Source: Lampris incognitus (lineage: Eukaryota > Chordata > Actinopteri > Lampriformes > Lampridae). From it: DNA of 64,000 nucleotides. Position 1 is the first letter of the stretch; every line of letters starts with the position of its first letter. The position numbers and the translations under genes are program-made. The notes beneath the pieces were generated by a model. It saw only the letters and a program-made list of their open reading frames with translations. It made no database searches and was not told the origin of the DNA. Location of the stretch: assembly GCF_029633865.1 (NCBI RefSeq), contig NC_079223.1, positions 9,904,736-9,968,735 on the forward strand, written 5' to 3'. Shown in pieces: positions 34,726 to 61,255 of the stretch.

Positions 34726-36129
34726 GATCCTGTGTCTTTCTGTTCACAACAAAGTCTCGATATGTCCCAGTAGTGTGTCCTTGTTTTCTCTCGCTCGTCC
34801 GCACAGTTCGCCGCGGCACCAACCCGGCTCTGAAACGGTATATGGATGTTGAACATAATGTCCCTCCTCATATAGAGTTAAAACACCAACAGTCTTGGGC
34901 ATGCTTAATGGCCCCTTTCAGATCCTTGACAATACACCACTAATATGATGCTTTGCATCCTTTGAAACATACCAGAAGAGAGGCCCTGGAAATAGAAACA
35001 GAGGAGTGAGGCCTCGGTCTTCTAGTCTGCCTGCACACACAGCTCTGCATGCTGTTTCATCTCAGTGCGCTGCTGCATTTGGATTTCATTAAAGCTGCTA
35101 CAAGGGCTTTTCCCACTGATTATTTATCAGTCTCAATTTAATTTTGATGTCTTTATATGACCAACACAAGCCAATGAGAACATCAGAGAGATTAGGTATT
35201 GTTATATAAGGGTTCCGAGTGTCTCTTATCGGAATCCTCTGGAAATATGAAGAAACCATTTAAAGCACATGGAGAGGATAAACGGCCACAAATAGAGATA
35301 AATGTACATAGTGGGGCGTACATTCCAACACACGGCACCTTCCGAGGCCCGCTTGTATCAGACCTGTAAAAACCAGGTCCAGAAAGTAAATGTCCAAACC
35401 GTGTATTTCCCCCAGCCATGTTACTAAACCAGCTGATTTCATTAACTAGTTTCCCCTACCTAGTCGAGGAGTGTTGCAGACTAGAATCCGCTGGTGTAGT
35501 GCATGAGTGGAGCAAATACATGGTTTGGACGTTTACTTTCTGGACCTGGTTTTTACACCTCTGCGTGCTGTTGTGATGGTGGAAGCTGGGTAGGTATTGA
35601 GGTGGGTGGTGAGGATAGCGGTTGTGGCGAAGGAGCAGATGAGGGATGAGACTCAGCAGGGACATACATGTAATTGCCCGCCCATGGGACACGTGGAGCC
35701 TGCCTGCAGAGGGGGGGGGGCAGGGTGGGGGTATGTCACCATTCCGAGTTTGGACCGACAGTGATGTTTCGACAAAAAAAAACCCCGAACACACCGCTTT
35801 GATCTTCGTGGCCCGTTCAGCAGAACGTCTGCTTAGATAACCATCCACTCCAGTTACAGTAATCTTAGCCCTGCACCATTTTTTTTTTTTACCCAGAAGA
35901 GTGGAGGCTATGACTCAAAGCAAACGCTTAAAGGGAAACTCCACAGTATTTTTTTTAACCTAAGCTCTGTTCTTCTGATGTTAGGGGTCAAACTGCGATA
36001 GGACGGCTGCGCACAAAACTGCAACGTAATCCTTTGGGGCGCTCACCAAATAACATCCGGCAGCAGAGCTCCGTTTTAGCACCAACAGACTTTGAATGTG
36101 ACAAGAAGTGTCTGAAAACACCTTCCATT
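34726..36129. other. Intergenic, nothing recognised
   Basis: Between the MITE and the nested transposon cluster. No coding family or repeat recognised. Confidence 0.5.
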
Positions 36130-36228
36130 ACAGGTAGTCCCCGAGTTATGAACGCCCGACATACGAACCAACCTCCGTAAAGCCTTTTTTAAAGTGTTTT
36201 TATTGATTTATGAACCAGTGTTACGTAC

Positions 36229-36385
36229 TGTAGCGAATTCGGGGGACAACGCAACCACAGGAACTGCCGCGGCCGGGACGCGAACCCGTATCGCCCGCAC
36301 CGCAGGAGGCGTCGCTAACCGCTCTGCTAAAGGGTCAGACCCGCTAGCCAGCGGCCAGCGTGTCTTCTTATCCGTGCACGTTACA
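36229..36385 (-). mobile_element. Solo LTR with tRNA-like core (family S), copy 1
   Basis: Minus-strand reading runs from TGTAACGTGCACGG to CGAATTCGCTACA, 157 bp. A perfect 4-bp target duplication gtac flanks it (36225-36228 and 36386-36389). Inside, on the minus strand, are A-box-like tagcagagcggttagcg and B-box-like ggttcgcgtcc with a T-arm-like cgggttcgcgtcccg. The core gggtctgaccctttagc is shared with family T. Confidence 0.7.
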
Positions 36386-37181
36386 GTACGAAACATTGTT
36401 ATAGATACAAAATGTCCAACTGAACTGGTTTCGTACATATAAACAAACAGAGCCTACTATAGTGGGGTATACCAACAGTTGAAAAAAGCAGCAACGAGAA
36501 CAGTAATCAGTCCCTATTCCAATTAATTCTTACCCAGTCTTCATATACCCATTAGCCCCGTAATTCCTCCCAAAAGCCTACTATTGAAAAAAAGAAAAAG
36601 AAAAATAGTTACACACAATGGTTCGTACTAATGAACGGACGGACTACTTTGTTTGACGCGCAACGCTCAAAACCCCGCGCGTTTTAGACGGTTCGTCGGC
36701 CCGAGGGAGATCAGCGCCACGCCGTCGCCGCCATTTTAAGTCGGGCCGCGTAAACGTGGCCGCGAGCGGTGTGTTGTGACTTCGCGTTGTTCCCGTGTTT
36801 TACCCTCGGAATCACGGCTTCGCGGCGCGGGTCTGAGGCGGGTGGTGGCGACGCGCCGAAGGAAAGGAAAACGATCACGATTGAAACGGAAGCGGAAATA
36901 ACGAAGCGGTCGGAGGGAGGCGAATTTCCCTTACACCGGTGAGGCGGGGAGGCGAGCCAGCCCCGAGCGGGCTCTCGTTCCTGGCGTGTGACGGCCGGCG
37001 TCCGGAGGTCACGACCCGCTCCCGGGACAGGTGGCAGGTGGGGAGTTTGAAATGTAAGAAACGTTTCTTTAAAGTTTTTTTTAATACCTGTACAAACATT
37101 CTCTCTTTCCGTTATACATGCTGTACTGTAGTTAGATTTGTTATTGCTACTGCATCATTATATCTGTTTTAGGTAAAATAG

Positions 37182-37555
37182 TGTAAACTACTAATAAGAC
37201 ACGTTAGCCCCTAGCTAACGGGTCTGACCCTTTAGCCGAGCGGTTAGTGGTGCCGCCTTGTGGTGCAGTACACTTCGTATCGAATCCCGCACCGGGCAAG
37301 AAAATAACCGGTTACATTGGTGGCAGCGGCGGGATCCGGAAGTGTGCAGATCCTCAGAAGTCTCTTCGGAGCGCGGGAAGAACAAAGCGCGAGGGCGCGC
37401 TTCCGGGAGAGGGTGATGACTGTAAACTACTAATAAGACACATTAGCCCCTAGCTAGCGGGTCTGATCCTTTAGCCGAGCGGTTAGCGGTGCCGCCTTGT
37501 GGTGCAGTACACCCCGTATCGAATCCCGCACCGGGCAAGAAAATAACCGGTTACA
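37182..37555 (+). mobile_element. TRIM-like miniature LTR element with tRNA-like LTRs (family T), copy 1
   Basis: Two 135-bp direct repeats (37182-37316 and 37421-37555, six differences by eye) begin tgtaaactactaataagaca and end aaataaccggttaca. Between them lie 104 bp that start ttggtggcagcggcgggatc, complementary to a tRNA-Leu 3' end (primer site, 37318-37335), and end near purine-rich gggagaggg. Each repeat has an A-box (tagccgagcgg) and a B-box-like gtatcgaatcc 44 nt apart. No TTTT occurs in the element. No coding capacity. Confidence 0.72.
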
Positions 37556-37673
37556 ATATAAAGTAGGACAAATATTTGGTGTGAACTGTACGTAACTGTT
37601 CCGACTTACGTACAAATTCGCCATAAGAACAGACTCGAAAACGGAACTCGTTGGTAACCCGGGGACTACTGTA

Positions 37674-38929
37674 TAAACACAGTCCCATTACAGTCTGTCG
37701 GCACAGTGGAGGACATTTTTCCATTTGGGATCTGACAATGCCGTTGTTGTCTTCCTGCAACAACCTGCTCCTCGTGGGAATACAGAGCGAGACTTGTGCT
37801 CCGGGTTACAAATGGATCGATATTCCATGATTGATATCACGGCTAAGGCTCTTGAGACTCCTCTCAGAAAGGTCTGATTCTGTTAGTATCGGAAGAGGAC
37901 TCTCTCACTGGACGTTATGTGGCGAGCGCTGCTGCCCTGAGGGATTACACCGGGGCAACTGGTGCACAGCAGTCGGTTGACTTGCCCAACACCGACTCAT
38001 TCACTTCAAAAGATGTTGTTACCCATGTACCGTGGACTTTGGTTTGTGGCAGAGTTGTAAAGAAGTTGTGTTCCTTTTCACTATTTCGAGATCTGACATG
38101 TGGGTGACTTGCAGCGGGTGTTGGCGGGCAAGACGTTGATGAAAATACGCCGTGTTCAGTGGGGGATAAAACGGGCCGAGATGCAGCGAGGGACGCACGT
38201 ACGTAGAGGAATTCTGCATGAATAGCGAAGCAGCTAGGGAGTTGAAAGGAGCGCCCTGGGGGCTGAGGAACGTGCTGGGGCCTGCTGCATTATCAAGACC
38301 GGTCCAGCACCCAGGCCAGCTGAGCTGTACACAAGACCTGAGGAATGAGGGCACCATGAATGGCTTTCTCTGTGTCACAATGACTCCAGCACTCAGCGGA
38401 GAGGGAATGGTCAGAGGTTCCTGCTGTGGAAGGAGAGAATTCAGAGAGTGTGCGCGTGTGTGTGTGTGTGTGTGTACACACACTGAGAAATTACTCAGGA
38501 ATGTGAGGGAACATGCCAAAGACAAGGAATTTGAGTTACATTCAAGGGAGCCTTAACCCTCCACACCCTGAAGAAATATCGCAATCCCATCAAAAGAGCT
38601 GGCCGGAGTGCCACACTAGATGGAAGTAATGGGAGTCTTGTGCACTGGCTTAAGCTGTTGGAGGAGTTTAATTGGCAGGTACCCCCCACCCGCACCCCCG
38701 CATGCATTTTGACAACAGGGAGGGATATCTAATAACAGCTGATCCAACTCAAAAGCAAGTCCAAAAGAAAACCTCGTTGGCAGTATTCCACTAAGCTTTT
38801 TAATATCCGCCTATCAGAGATAATTACCGTGAGTATCATGCCAGGTAAAGTAACCGAAAGAGAATCAAGGAAATCCCAGGGGGAGAAAAAAAAACCAAAA
38901 CGCTTTTTTTCAGCGACACATAGACCTTT
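37674..38929. other. Intergenic, nothing recognised
   Basis: Contains a (TG)n/(CA)n stretch at 38450-38482. Otherwise unique-looking. Confidence 0.5.
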
Positions 38930-39914
38930 TTTTTTATTATTTAAACATTTATATCTCAAAACATCTTTCCATAAAACTGTATTCACACATTCTGTCTAAC
39001 GGAACGAGGGTTTAATCCTAACTTGAGATATAGGCTTCATATACTTTGATGGCGAAGCTCGAGCCAAGACCGCAATCTCAAGTTAGCATTCAGCCATACA
39101 CGAATGGGCCACCCCACTGGGAAACGGCTACAACTTAATAAATACTTTACAAAAATAATGCAGGCTTCTTCTTTTTTTACATTGAGGAAACTGATCTGTG
39201 TCAGGTGACAAGAGTACACAGTTGTAAATTATTCCCAAAAAATAAAAATAAAAATGTGCATGCTAAATAAACATACTTATGTAAAAGTATACATGACGAC
39301 CTAATTGTTAAGAGATAACCAAACACACACGGGGTAAAACTGAATATGGTCTCCGTCCGTAGCGTTCTCTCTGTCCACGCGCGTTCCCTTTCCTCCACGG
39401 GCTCCACAGTAAAGCCATTATCGACCAACAGGGAGGCTATTATCACATTATCGATAGCCTCTCCCACTCACCAAACAACCCATCTACAACTCTAGAGACA
39501 TCTTGGACAGAAAGTCACATGAGAGTAATTTTCCCCCATCATGAATTAAAATTTAGCGCTCCCTTTAGTGACAAACGGAACAAATGGGGAAATAATTATT
39601 GACAAAAAAAACTAATTCATTTCACATATATATTTTTCTTTTTTTCCCCAGACAGGTTTTATGGAAATTGAACCGAAAACAAACAAACAAAACACACGCG
39701 ATACTCGTCTCTGGTTTTGGTGACAACCAGAAAGAGTTCCTTGAGGTCCAAGTGAGAGATGTGGCACCATTTGAGAGTTTCCTTTCTCTTCATGGTGGCG
39801 AGCATGAACAGTCAGCCCTGGTCCTTGAGATGGTTTCAGCACCACTCCGGAGGTTTCCACGAATGTCTTGTAAGTGGTTTTATTCATTTTCATTTCTTTC
39901 ACCCCGGAGAGGGT
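38930..39914 (-). other. ism1: ism1 3' untranslated region (candidate extent)
   Basis: An AT-rich stretch of about 985 bases downstream of the ism1 stop, free of recognisable repeats, ending at a minus-strand AATAAA (38938-38933). The extent is inferred from composition and the signal only. Confidence 0.45.
38933..38938 (-). promoter_or_regulatory. ism1: Candidate polyadenylation signal of ism1
   Basis: TTTATT on the plus strand reads AATAAA on the gene strand, about 980 bases past the stop, in an AT-rich region after which the sequence changes character. Confidence 0.4.
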
Positions 39915-55409
<15,495 letters not shown>

Positions 55410-57200
55410 CCTCCTGACGCGGCCGCTCTTCGGGGACGGCGGCGGCGGCGGCGCGGCGGGAGCTCCGGCGGCACCGCCCCCACCCCCTCCTCCTCCCCCT
55501 CCTCCTCCTCCTCCTCCTCCAGCCGCCGCTGCGCAGACTCCGAGCTCCGGATCCGCCGCGGACGAGGAGCCGCAACACCACTGCGGAGCCACTTCGGGAA
55601 TCAGAATGAAACAAAAGTGGACGGGGAGACGATGCCGGTTCGGCGCTTCACGGACGGAAAAAAGCAAAGATCAGACGAATAAACCAGTAAATAAATGCGT
55701 ACGAGTAAATGAAGAAGGGGGAGGTGGGTGGGGGTGGGTGGGAGCGCTGTTGCTTAAATTTCGGGATCCAGCGCGTCTACCGACGCTTAAACCACTTTCT
55801 CAAAAAAAAAACCCCAAAAAGTTTCTTCAGGAGTGGGCGGCGCACGCGCCTCGTCCAGCGTGCGGGAGGCGTTGGGGCGCTGCGGGCACCGACGGGCACG
55901 GAGGCACGAGGCTTCACGCACGCCTCGTCATGCCGGCGGAGACGGCTCTCACGCGTCCGCTAAACCCCCCGAGCGCGCGCGCCGGTTACCGCGGCCCGCG
56001 ACAGCGGTCACTCCGCGCGGTGTCCCGCCACGAGCGGACTCTTCCTCACCTCCACCTCAGCCGGCAGCGTGCGCACGTTTCCCCTGCGCGTCCACATCCT
56101 GCCCCTTGCCGTGCGCGGCGCGAACTGAGGGGAGCGCTGTCCCCCGAAAAAGAAACGAAACGAAGGAAAAACAAACAAACAAACAAACAAACAAATAAAC
56201 AAACAAACAAAAACAGACGTGATCGCTCGACGAAGTTGAGCCGCGCCGAAGTCTCGCTCAGTGAGTTTGGTCCGCTCCACGTTCATCCATGGCGCAAAGC
56301 AGAGTGGTGCTGGTGGTGGTTGTTGTTGTTGTTGTTGTTTTGTTTTGTTTTGTTTTTCTTTCGCGCACCGGCAGAGGAGGTCCGCGGGGCTGAAACACGC
56401 TGCAAAACACGGGCCGCTCGACACACGCACGCTGCTCCTTGTCGTGCGTCCTCGGGGTGATTTTATATATGCCCCTCTTGTCGAGACGCCCTCCCCCTTA
56501 GTTAACTCTTTCATCCCTCTTTACAGAGACAACACAGCCAGCCAGCCAGCCGGTGGGATGTGTGTGTGTGTGTGTGTGTGTGTAGTCATCGCTGGGCCTT
56601 CACGTCATCAAATCACACGCGCGCGCGCGCGCACTTAGGTCACTTTTGGGGACATTACAAAGACTTGCGTTCATCCCTTCCCTTAACCGTCAGGACTACA
56701 CCCCTTATCTTAACCTTAACCACTCACCCAAAAATTAGCCCCCCCCCCAATTAACTGGTCTTTAATCTGAAACGTGTCCCAGAAAGTTTGCTAAATCAGA
56801 GCGCACGCGCGCACGCACACAATGAGCATCGAGTGCAGAAACCCAAAGGTGACTCATTGAGAGCCTTATGGAGCGTGTTTTGTCTTGCAAACCGAGTCCC
56901 AGAGGGCTCCCCGAAACGCGGGCGTGTGGGAGAGTTGCCCCGCTGGAATAACACGGGAGTGTCGGCCGAGGCCCCACGGCAGGAAAGACAACAAGACACG
57001 GTCCCTTCTGCACGCTTCTAACTCCCGCTCAGCGCGGGGGCAGCGAGAGAGGTGTCGCGGCCCAGCGCCCAGGGGAGACAGACGGCTCTGGGACGGCCTC
57101 ACCTGTCGTACGGCTGTTTTACTGGCGGCTTTTAGACGGCAGCTCACGGTGACAGATTACTCACCCGAAACGAGGCCGTTTCTTCAGACACCTCGGGGAG
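55410..57200 (-). promoter_or_regulatory. ism1: CpG-rich upstream region and putative promoter of ism1
   Basis: Dense CpG and high GC begin in exon 1 and continue upstream for more than 1.5 kb. A TATA-like ATATATAAAA lies on the gene strand at 56470-56461, about 1.05 kb upstream of the start codon; GC-rich sequence follows it. If used, transcription would start near 56435 with a roughly 1-kb GC-rich 5'UTR. A (CCT)n run at 55487-55520 sits within it. Confidence 0.45.
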
Positions 57201-57960
57201 GGCGCCCAAGTTGTAGTTTCCCGCAGATGCACGTCGTACAGCCAGTCTTACACGTGGCCGTGTAACCTACGTGTTTTATGCAACAAATACGAAGTGATAT
57301 GGAGCGCTGATGCAGTCAAGGCCCTGCTCTCGTCCACCAAAACCCTACGCTAACGCCTGCGTCCTCCCCATAGCCTACTTGACTGTTATCCCTCCTGATA
57401 AGTGGACTAATTTGCAGCAATCTTCAACTTGGGATATTTTATTCGGGCCTCGCCCAGCTGTCTGAAACGTGCAGCTCTGTCTCCAGTCTGCTTCTTCACC
57501 TCAAAAGATGTCTCCGAAATGGAAAACAGAGCGCAGTGAGAGTGGGTTGCCTGCCTTGGACACAGTGGTGGACATCAAAGCCCTCGCAGGCTATCCCCCT
57601 TCAGAATAGCAGCCACATGCCATTCCAATAAGTGCAGCGTATTTGAATGTGAAGTTCAAAAGAGGCTGGTGCGGGCAGGTCTCTGGGGCCTCGCCACCAA
57701 TAGCCCGGCCGGACAGATGTTTCGAATGCCAGCGTGGATCATTTGCCATTTCTGATAAAAACTGAAGGCTTTCAGAAGGGAGCGGTGGTGGAGGTGGTGG
57801 TGGTGGAGGGGTGTTTGGCAGGACGTGTGCTGCAGCCTACGTAAATTAGCACACAGCATCAATTTGCTTTGGTTCTACTATTCAGCCACAACAACCCTCT
57901 CTGAGGGGCTTTTCCAGTGCTCGTGGCAAATGAAGGCAACCCCTCAGGGACGTTCCCGAA

Positions 57961-58379
57961 TGTCCTCCAGTCGGCCGTAGGAGGGAAACTTCCTCCAGTC
58001 GGCCGTAGGAGGGAAACGTCCTCCAGTCGGCCGTAGGAGGGAAACGTCCTCCAGTCGGCCGTAGGAGGGAAACGTCCTCCAGTCGGCCGTAGGAGGGAAA
58101 CGTCCTCCAGTCGGTCGTAGGAGGGAAACTTCCTCCAGTCGGCCGTAGGAGGGAAACTTCCTCCAGTCGGCCGTAGGAGGGAAACTTCCTCCAGTCGGCC
58201 GTAGGAGGGAAACTTCCTCCAGTCGGCCATAGGAGGGAAACTTCCTCCAGTTGGCCATAAGAGGGAAATGTCCTCCAGTCGGCCTTAGGAGGGAAACGTC
58301 CTCCAGTCGGCCTTAGGAGGGAAACGTCCTCCAGTCGGCCGTAGGAAGGAAACTTCCCCAGTCAGCCGTAGGAGGGAAA
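57961..58379. repeat. 28-bp minisatellite, 15 units
   Basis: Fifteen head-to-tail units of 28 bp (the last is 27), consensus core cctccagtcggccgtaggag. Units differ mainly at the second base and at two or three other sites. There are no spacers. Because 28 is not divisible by 3, the array is open in several frames, which creates spurious ORFs. Confidence 0.95.
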
Positions 58380-58683
58380 AACATCAAATTCTGCTTCGTC
58401 ACGTGTGCTTTCCCAAACCGCTCTCTCCTCTGAAAGGACCGACGAAACCAACTGATGGCGCTTCCTCTGACGCGGATGGAGCTGGCTGGTGAGGGCGCTT
58501 GACCAAAAGCCCCATGTGGGCTTAGTGTCAAACCCTACAGACGACCACGACGCAGCAGTTTCCTTTACTTTGGCGGCGCAAAAAGAGGCTGCTGACTGAA
58601 CTGTATATTTTACACACTGTAATGTGGGGCAAATCAAACACTTAAATTTGCCTTCATCCAACTTTCTCCCTTTTTCTCTGACT

Positions 58684-58686
<3 letters not shown>

Positions 58687-58753
<67 letters not shown>
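58687..58753. repeat. (CT)n microsatellite
   Basis: CT tract of about 65 bases in the region upstream of ism1. Confidence 0.95.
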
Positions 58754-58757
<4 letters not shown>

Positions 58758-58759
58758 AT

Positions 58760-60387
58760 TCTCGTCTCTCCACAAAATTGCACCAGCTGTGTACACAGTT
58801 GCCCATTCCAATGGGTGCAGTTCATAGAGACAGTGCTTGAATTGGGAAGAAAGGTGCCAGTACTCTATAAATCAGCCCCTTAGTAGTACAGGTGTGGCGC
58901 AGGCGTAGGGTATTTTTCCCCTTGGCATTGCCTTTTTACACAATAAACCCCACTGCAGATTTTTTTTTCAAGCTCAAACTTTACTGTAGACTTGAAAATA
59001 ATCATTCATCTTTAAAGAGAAATCATTACAATGTCAAACGTTCCAATGGCGGCATTTCCTAAGACGTTTAGCCAAGGCCTAGAATATGGCTAGACCACGA
59101 CTACATTTAGAAAGCCGCTGTTTTGACATCGGTTCCGTGAACAGCGGCTGTTCTGGACAGTGGTTTTCAAACCCTAATTATTTATGCAGTTAAATAGCGC
59201 CAATTTATTTTTATATTACCTGGCTACAGTCACTGCTGCCATGATAACTGGAAAGTCTGGTCGTGGCACCCCTTAAAAAAAACCTTTAAATGTGTTTAAA
59301 AACCCATTAAATGTGCTTCAGTTACCACCAACTCTCTGAAGACGCTAATAATTTTCACACTAACTGCGTGTGGCTATTTTTGCTGGTGTTTGTGAATTGG
59401 ACGTTTTTTTTGCAACGAGGCGTTTCTGTAGGATCCACAAGCAGCGATACATTACGCTCGTTAGAGAAAGGCTGGTCGCTAGAGCGGATCACCCTAACCC
59501 TAACCCTAACCCTAACCCTGCCTCTGATTGGCTAACCCTCACCCTCACCGTAACCACTCACCTTAACCGGATGCCCGTGCGTCACCAGTTGCCTGACGGC
59601 GAAAAAAACAACCACAACAAAGAGCGTCCCTACAGCCAATCCGCTCCAGCATCGACCACAGGGAACCGCCCACTGCCATGTTTACCAGCGATGTCGTTGG
59701 TCGGCCGAGCAATCGCGTGACTTCAGTGACGTCATTAGTCACTTGATCCAGTGGCCCAATCGTGTCAAACGGATCACCCTGTCAGTCAGTTAGTCACTCC
59801 AAACATGACTCCAGCTATAGAAAGTACCAAAAGGGACATTTGTATGCACGTGAATATTCAGGATTGGAGCTTTAAAGGTGCTTAAACAACGTTGTGGTGT
59901 TGCAGATTATTCATTACAAACACACAGCGTAACTATCTTTAAATGTTTGAACTCCCTTATTTTGGCTGTACCGACCAGTGCGGCCAGCCCTACAAACACG
60001 AATGTCCCTGACTGACTGAAGGTTCAATCATTGGAGAAGGTGCTGTGGGGGTGGTGAAGGCACAGGGGAAAGTCCTGGACTCTGAACCAGTTTCCAGTCA
60101 CCGTGGATGTCTTTAAAGACCCCATGAAACAGCTAGCAGAGTGCTATTTGATTGATTGATTTGATTTAAACAAAATGTGCTATTTGATTCCGCATAATCA
60201 CGTGTTTCCTGTAAAAACAGGAAGCTAGAGAGGGACTTGTCGTGGATATTGATTGAAGTTTACAGTAGCCGATAGACATGTTCCCTTGTTTGCATGCGCC
60301 AAATGTGCGTGCAAAGATTGTGAGGCAAAAAGGGGCCACGAGTCTTGTGTTTGTAAACGTTAACTACGTTCATTTCGAAGAGTCGTG
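58760..60387. other. Region upstream of ism1, nothing genic
   Basis: Holds the interstitial telomeric tract. Otherwise no gene or known repeat recognised. Confidence 0.5.
59492..59519. repeat. Short interstitial telomeric repeat
   Basis: About 4.5 copies of ccctaa, followed by degenerate ccctaa-like units (ctaaccctcaccctcacc, taaccactcaccttaacc) to about 59570. Confidence 0.85.
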
Positions 60388-60481
60388 TCTCTCCGCCTGC
60401 CGCCCAATGACTGCTGGCATAGGCTCCAGCATTCCCGCGACCCTGAGAGCAGGATAAGCGGTTTGGGTAATGGATGGATAT
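60388..60481 (+). mobile_element. 3' fragment of the V-SINE-like element, tail type 2
   Basis: tctccgcctgccgcccaatg, then cataggctccagc, and a short ggatggata tail. 5'-truncated. Confidence 0.72.
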
Positions 60482-60882
60482 GGAAATGCCTCATAGTTGT
60501 TGCACGTGTAACGGGGGCAGTCCTATGCTGTCGGTTGTACAAATCGTAAAGATGGCTGCGTGAATTCGTGTTTGCAGCGGCCTCACCCAGTATCGTCCAT
60601 GCAGTGTCTGCGTCCAAGTTTTGGCTTCGTTTGATGGCTGGGAGAGCTGGCGCTGGATCAGCTGGGAGAGCTTGGTCTGCTTCGTCCGGTGGACACAGGG
60701 ACCACGGCCCCTGCCTGGAGCTGCGCCCGAGGAGGAAACGCCGAGGGCGGTCTGACAGGACGCGGAAGCGGGGCGGGCTAAGCTAACTGCTAGCCCATGC
60801 AGACCGGCGGTTCCGACAGTCACCCTGGTTGGCGTTCGTTTCCTTGGGCAGTGATTTTTTTGTTGTTTAGTTTGGATACAGG

Positions 60883-61255
60883 TGTAAACTACTAATAAGA
60901 CACGTTAGCCCCTAGCTAACGGGTCTGACCCTTTAGCCGAGCGGTTAGTGACGTCGCCTTGTGGTGCAGGACACCCCGTATCGAATCCCGCACCGGGCAA
61001 GAAAATAACCGGTTACATTGGTGGCAGCGGCGGGATCCGGAAGTGTGCAGATCCTCAGAAGTCTCTTCGGAGCGCGGGAATAATAAAGCGCGAGGGCGCG
61101 CTTCCGGGGAGGGTGACGACTGTAAACTACTAATAAGACACGTTAGTCCCTAGTTAATGGGTCTGACCCTTTAGCCGAGCGGTTAGTGACGTCGCCTTGT
61201 GGTGCAGTACACCCCGTATCGAATCCCGCACCGGGCAAGAAAATAACCGGTTACA
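60883..61255 (+). mobile_element. TRIM-like miniature LTR element (family T), copy 2
   Basis: Two 135-bp direct repeats (60883-61017 and 61121-61255, four differences by eye) around a 103-bp interior (61018-61120). The architecture is the same as at 37182-37555. Flanking bases are cagg and catg, three of four matching. An 11-bp direct repeat ttagtttggat lies further out (60867-60877 and 61262-61272), so the exact insertion boundaries are unsettled. Confidence 0.72.

Larger units (their letters stand above)
36130..37673. mobile_element. DNA transposon remnant hosting two LTR-type insertions
   Basis: Terminal inverted repeats: acaggtagtccccgagttat on the left and ggtaacccggggactactgt on the right. 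The interior is partly CpG-rich (36640-37040) with no convincing transposase. The minus-strand solo LTR at 36229-36385 and the TRIM-like element at 37182-37555 are inserted in it. Superfamily not assigned. Confidence 0.65.

Noticed and set aside
37216..37310. Family-T units as a plain tandem SINE dimer
   Set aside because: The unit ends TG...CA, the tRNA-Leu-complementary site follows the first repeat at once, and the interior length is constant. These fit an LTR element better; a SINE dimer remains the main alternative.
57859..58258. Repetitive protein of 100-120 residues on the minus strand
   Set aside because: It arises from the 28-bp minisatellite, which stays open in several frames. No start, splice or family evidence.
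57961..58379. CRISPR-like array
   Set aside because: Units are contiguous, without spacers, and the genome is vertebrate. It is a minisatellite.
59492..59519. Chromosome end
   Set aside because: Only about 4.5 telomeric units with ordinary sequence on both sides.
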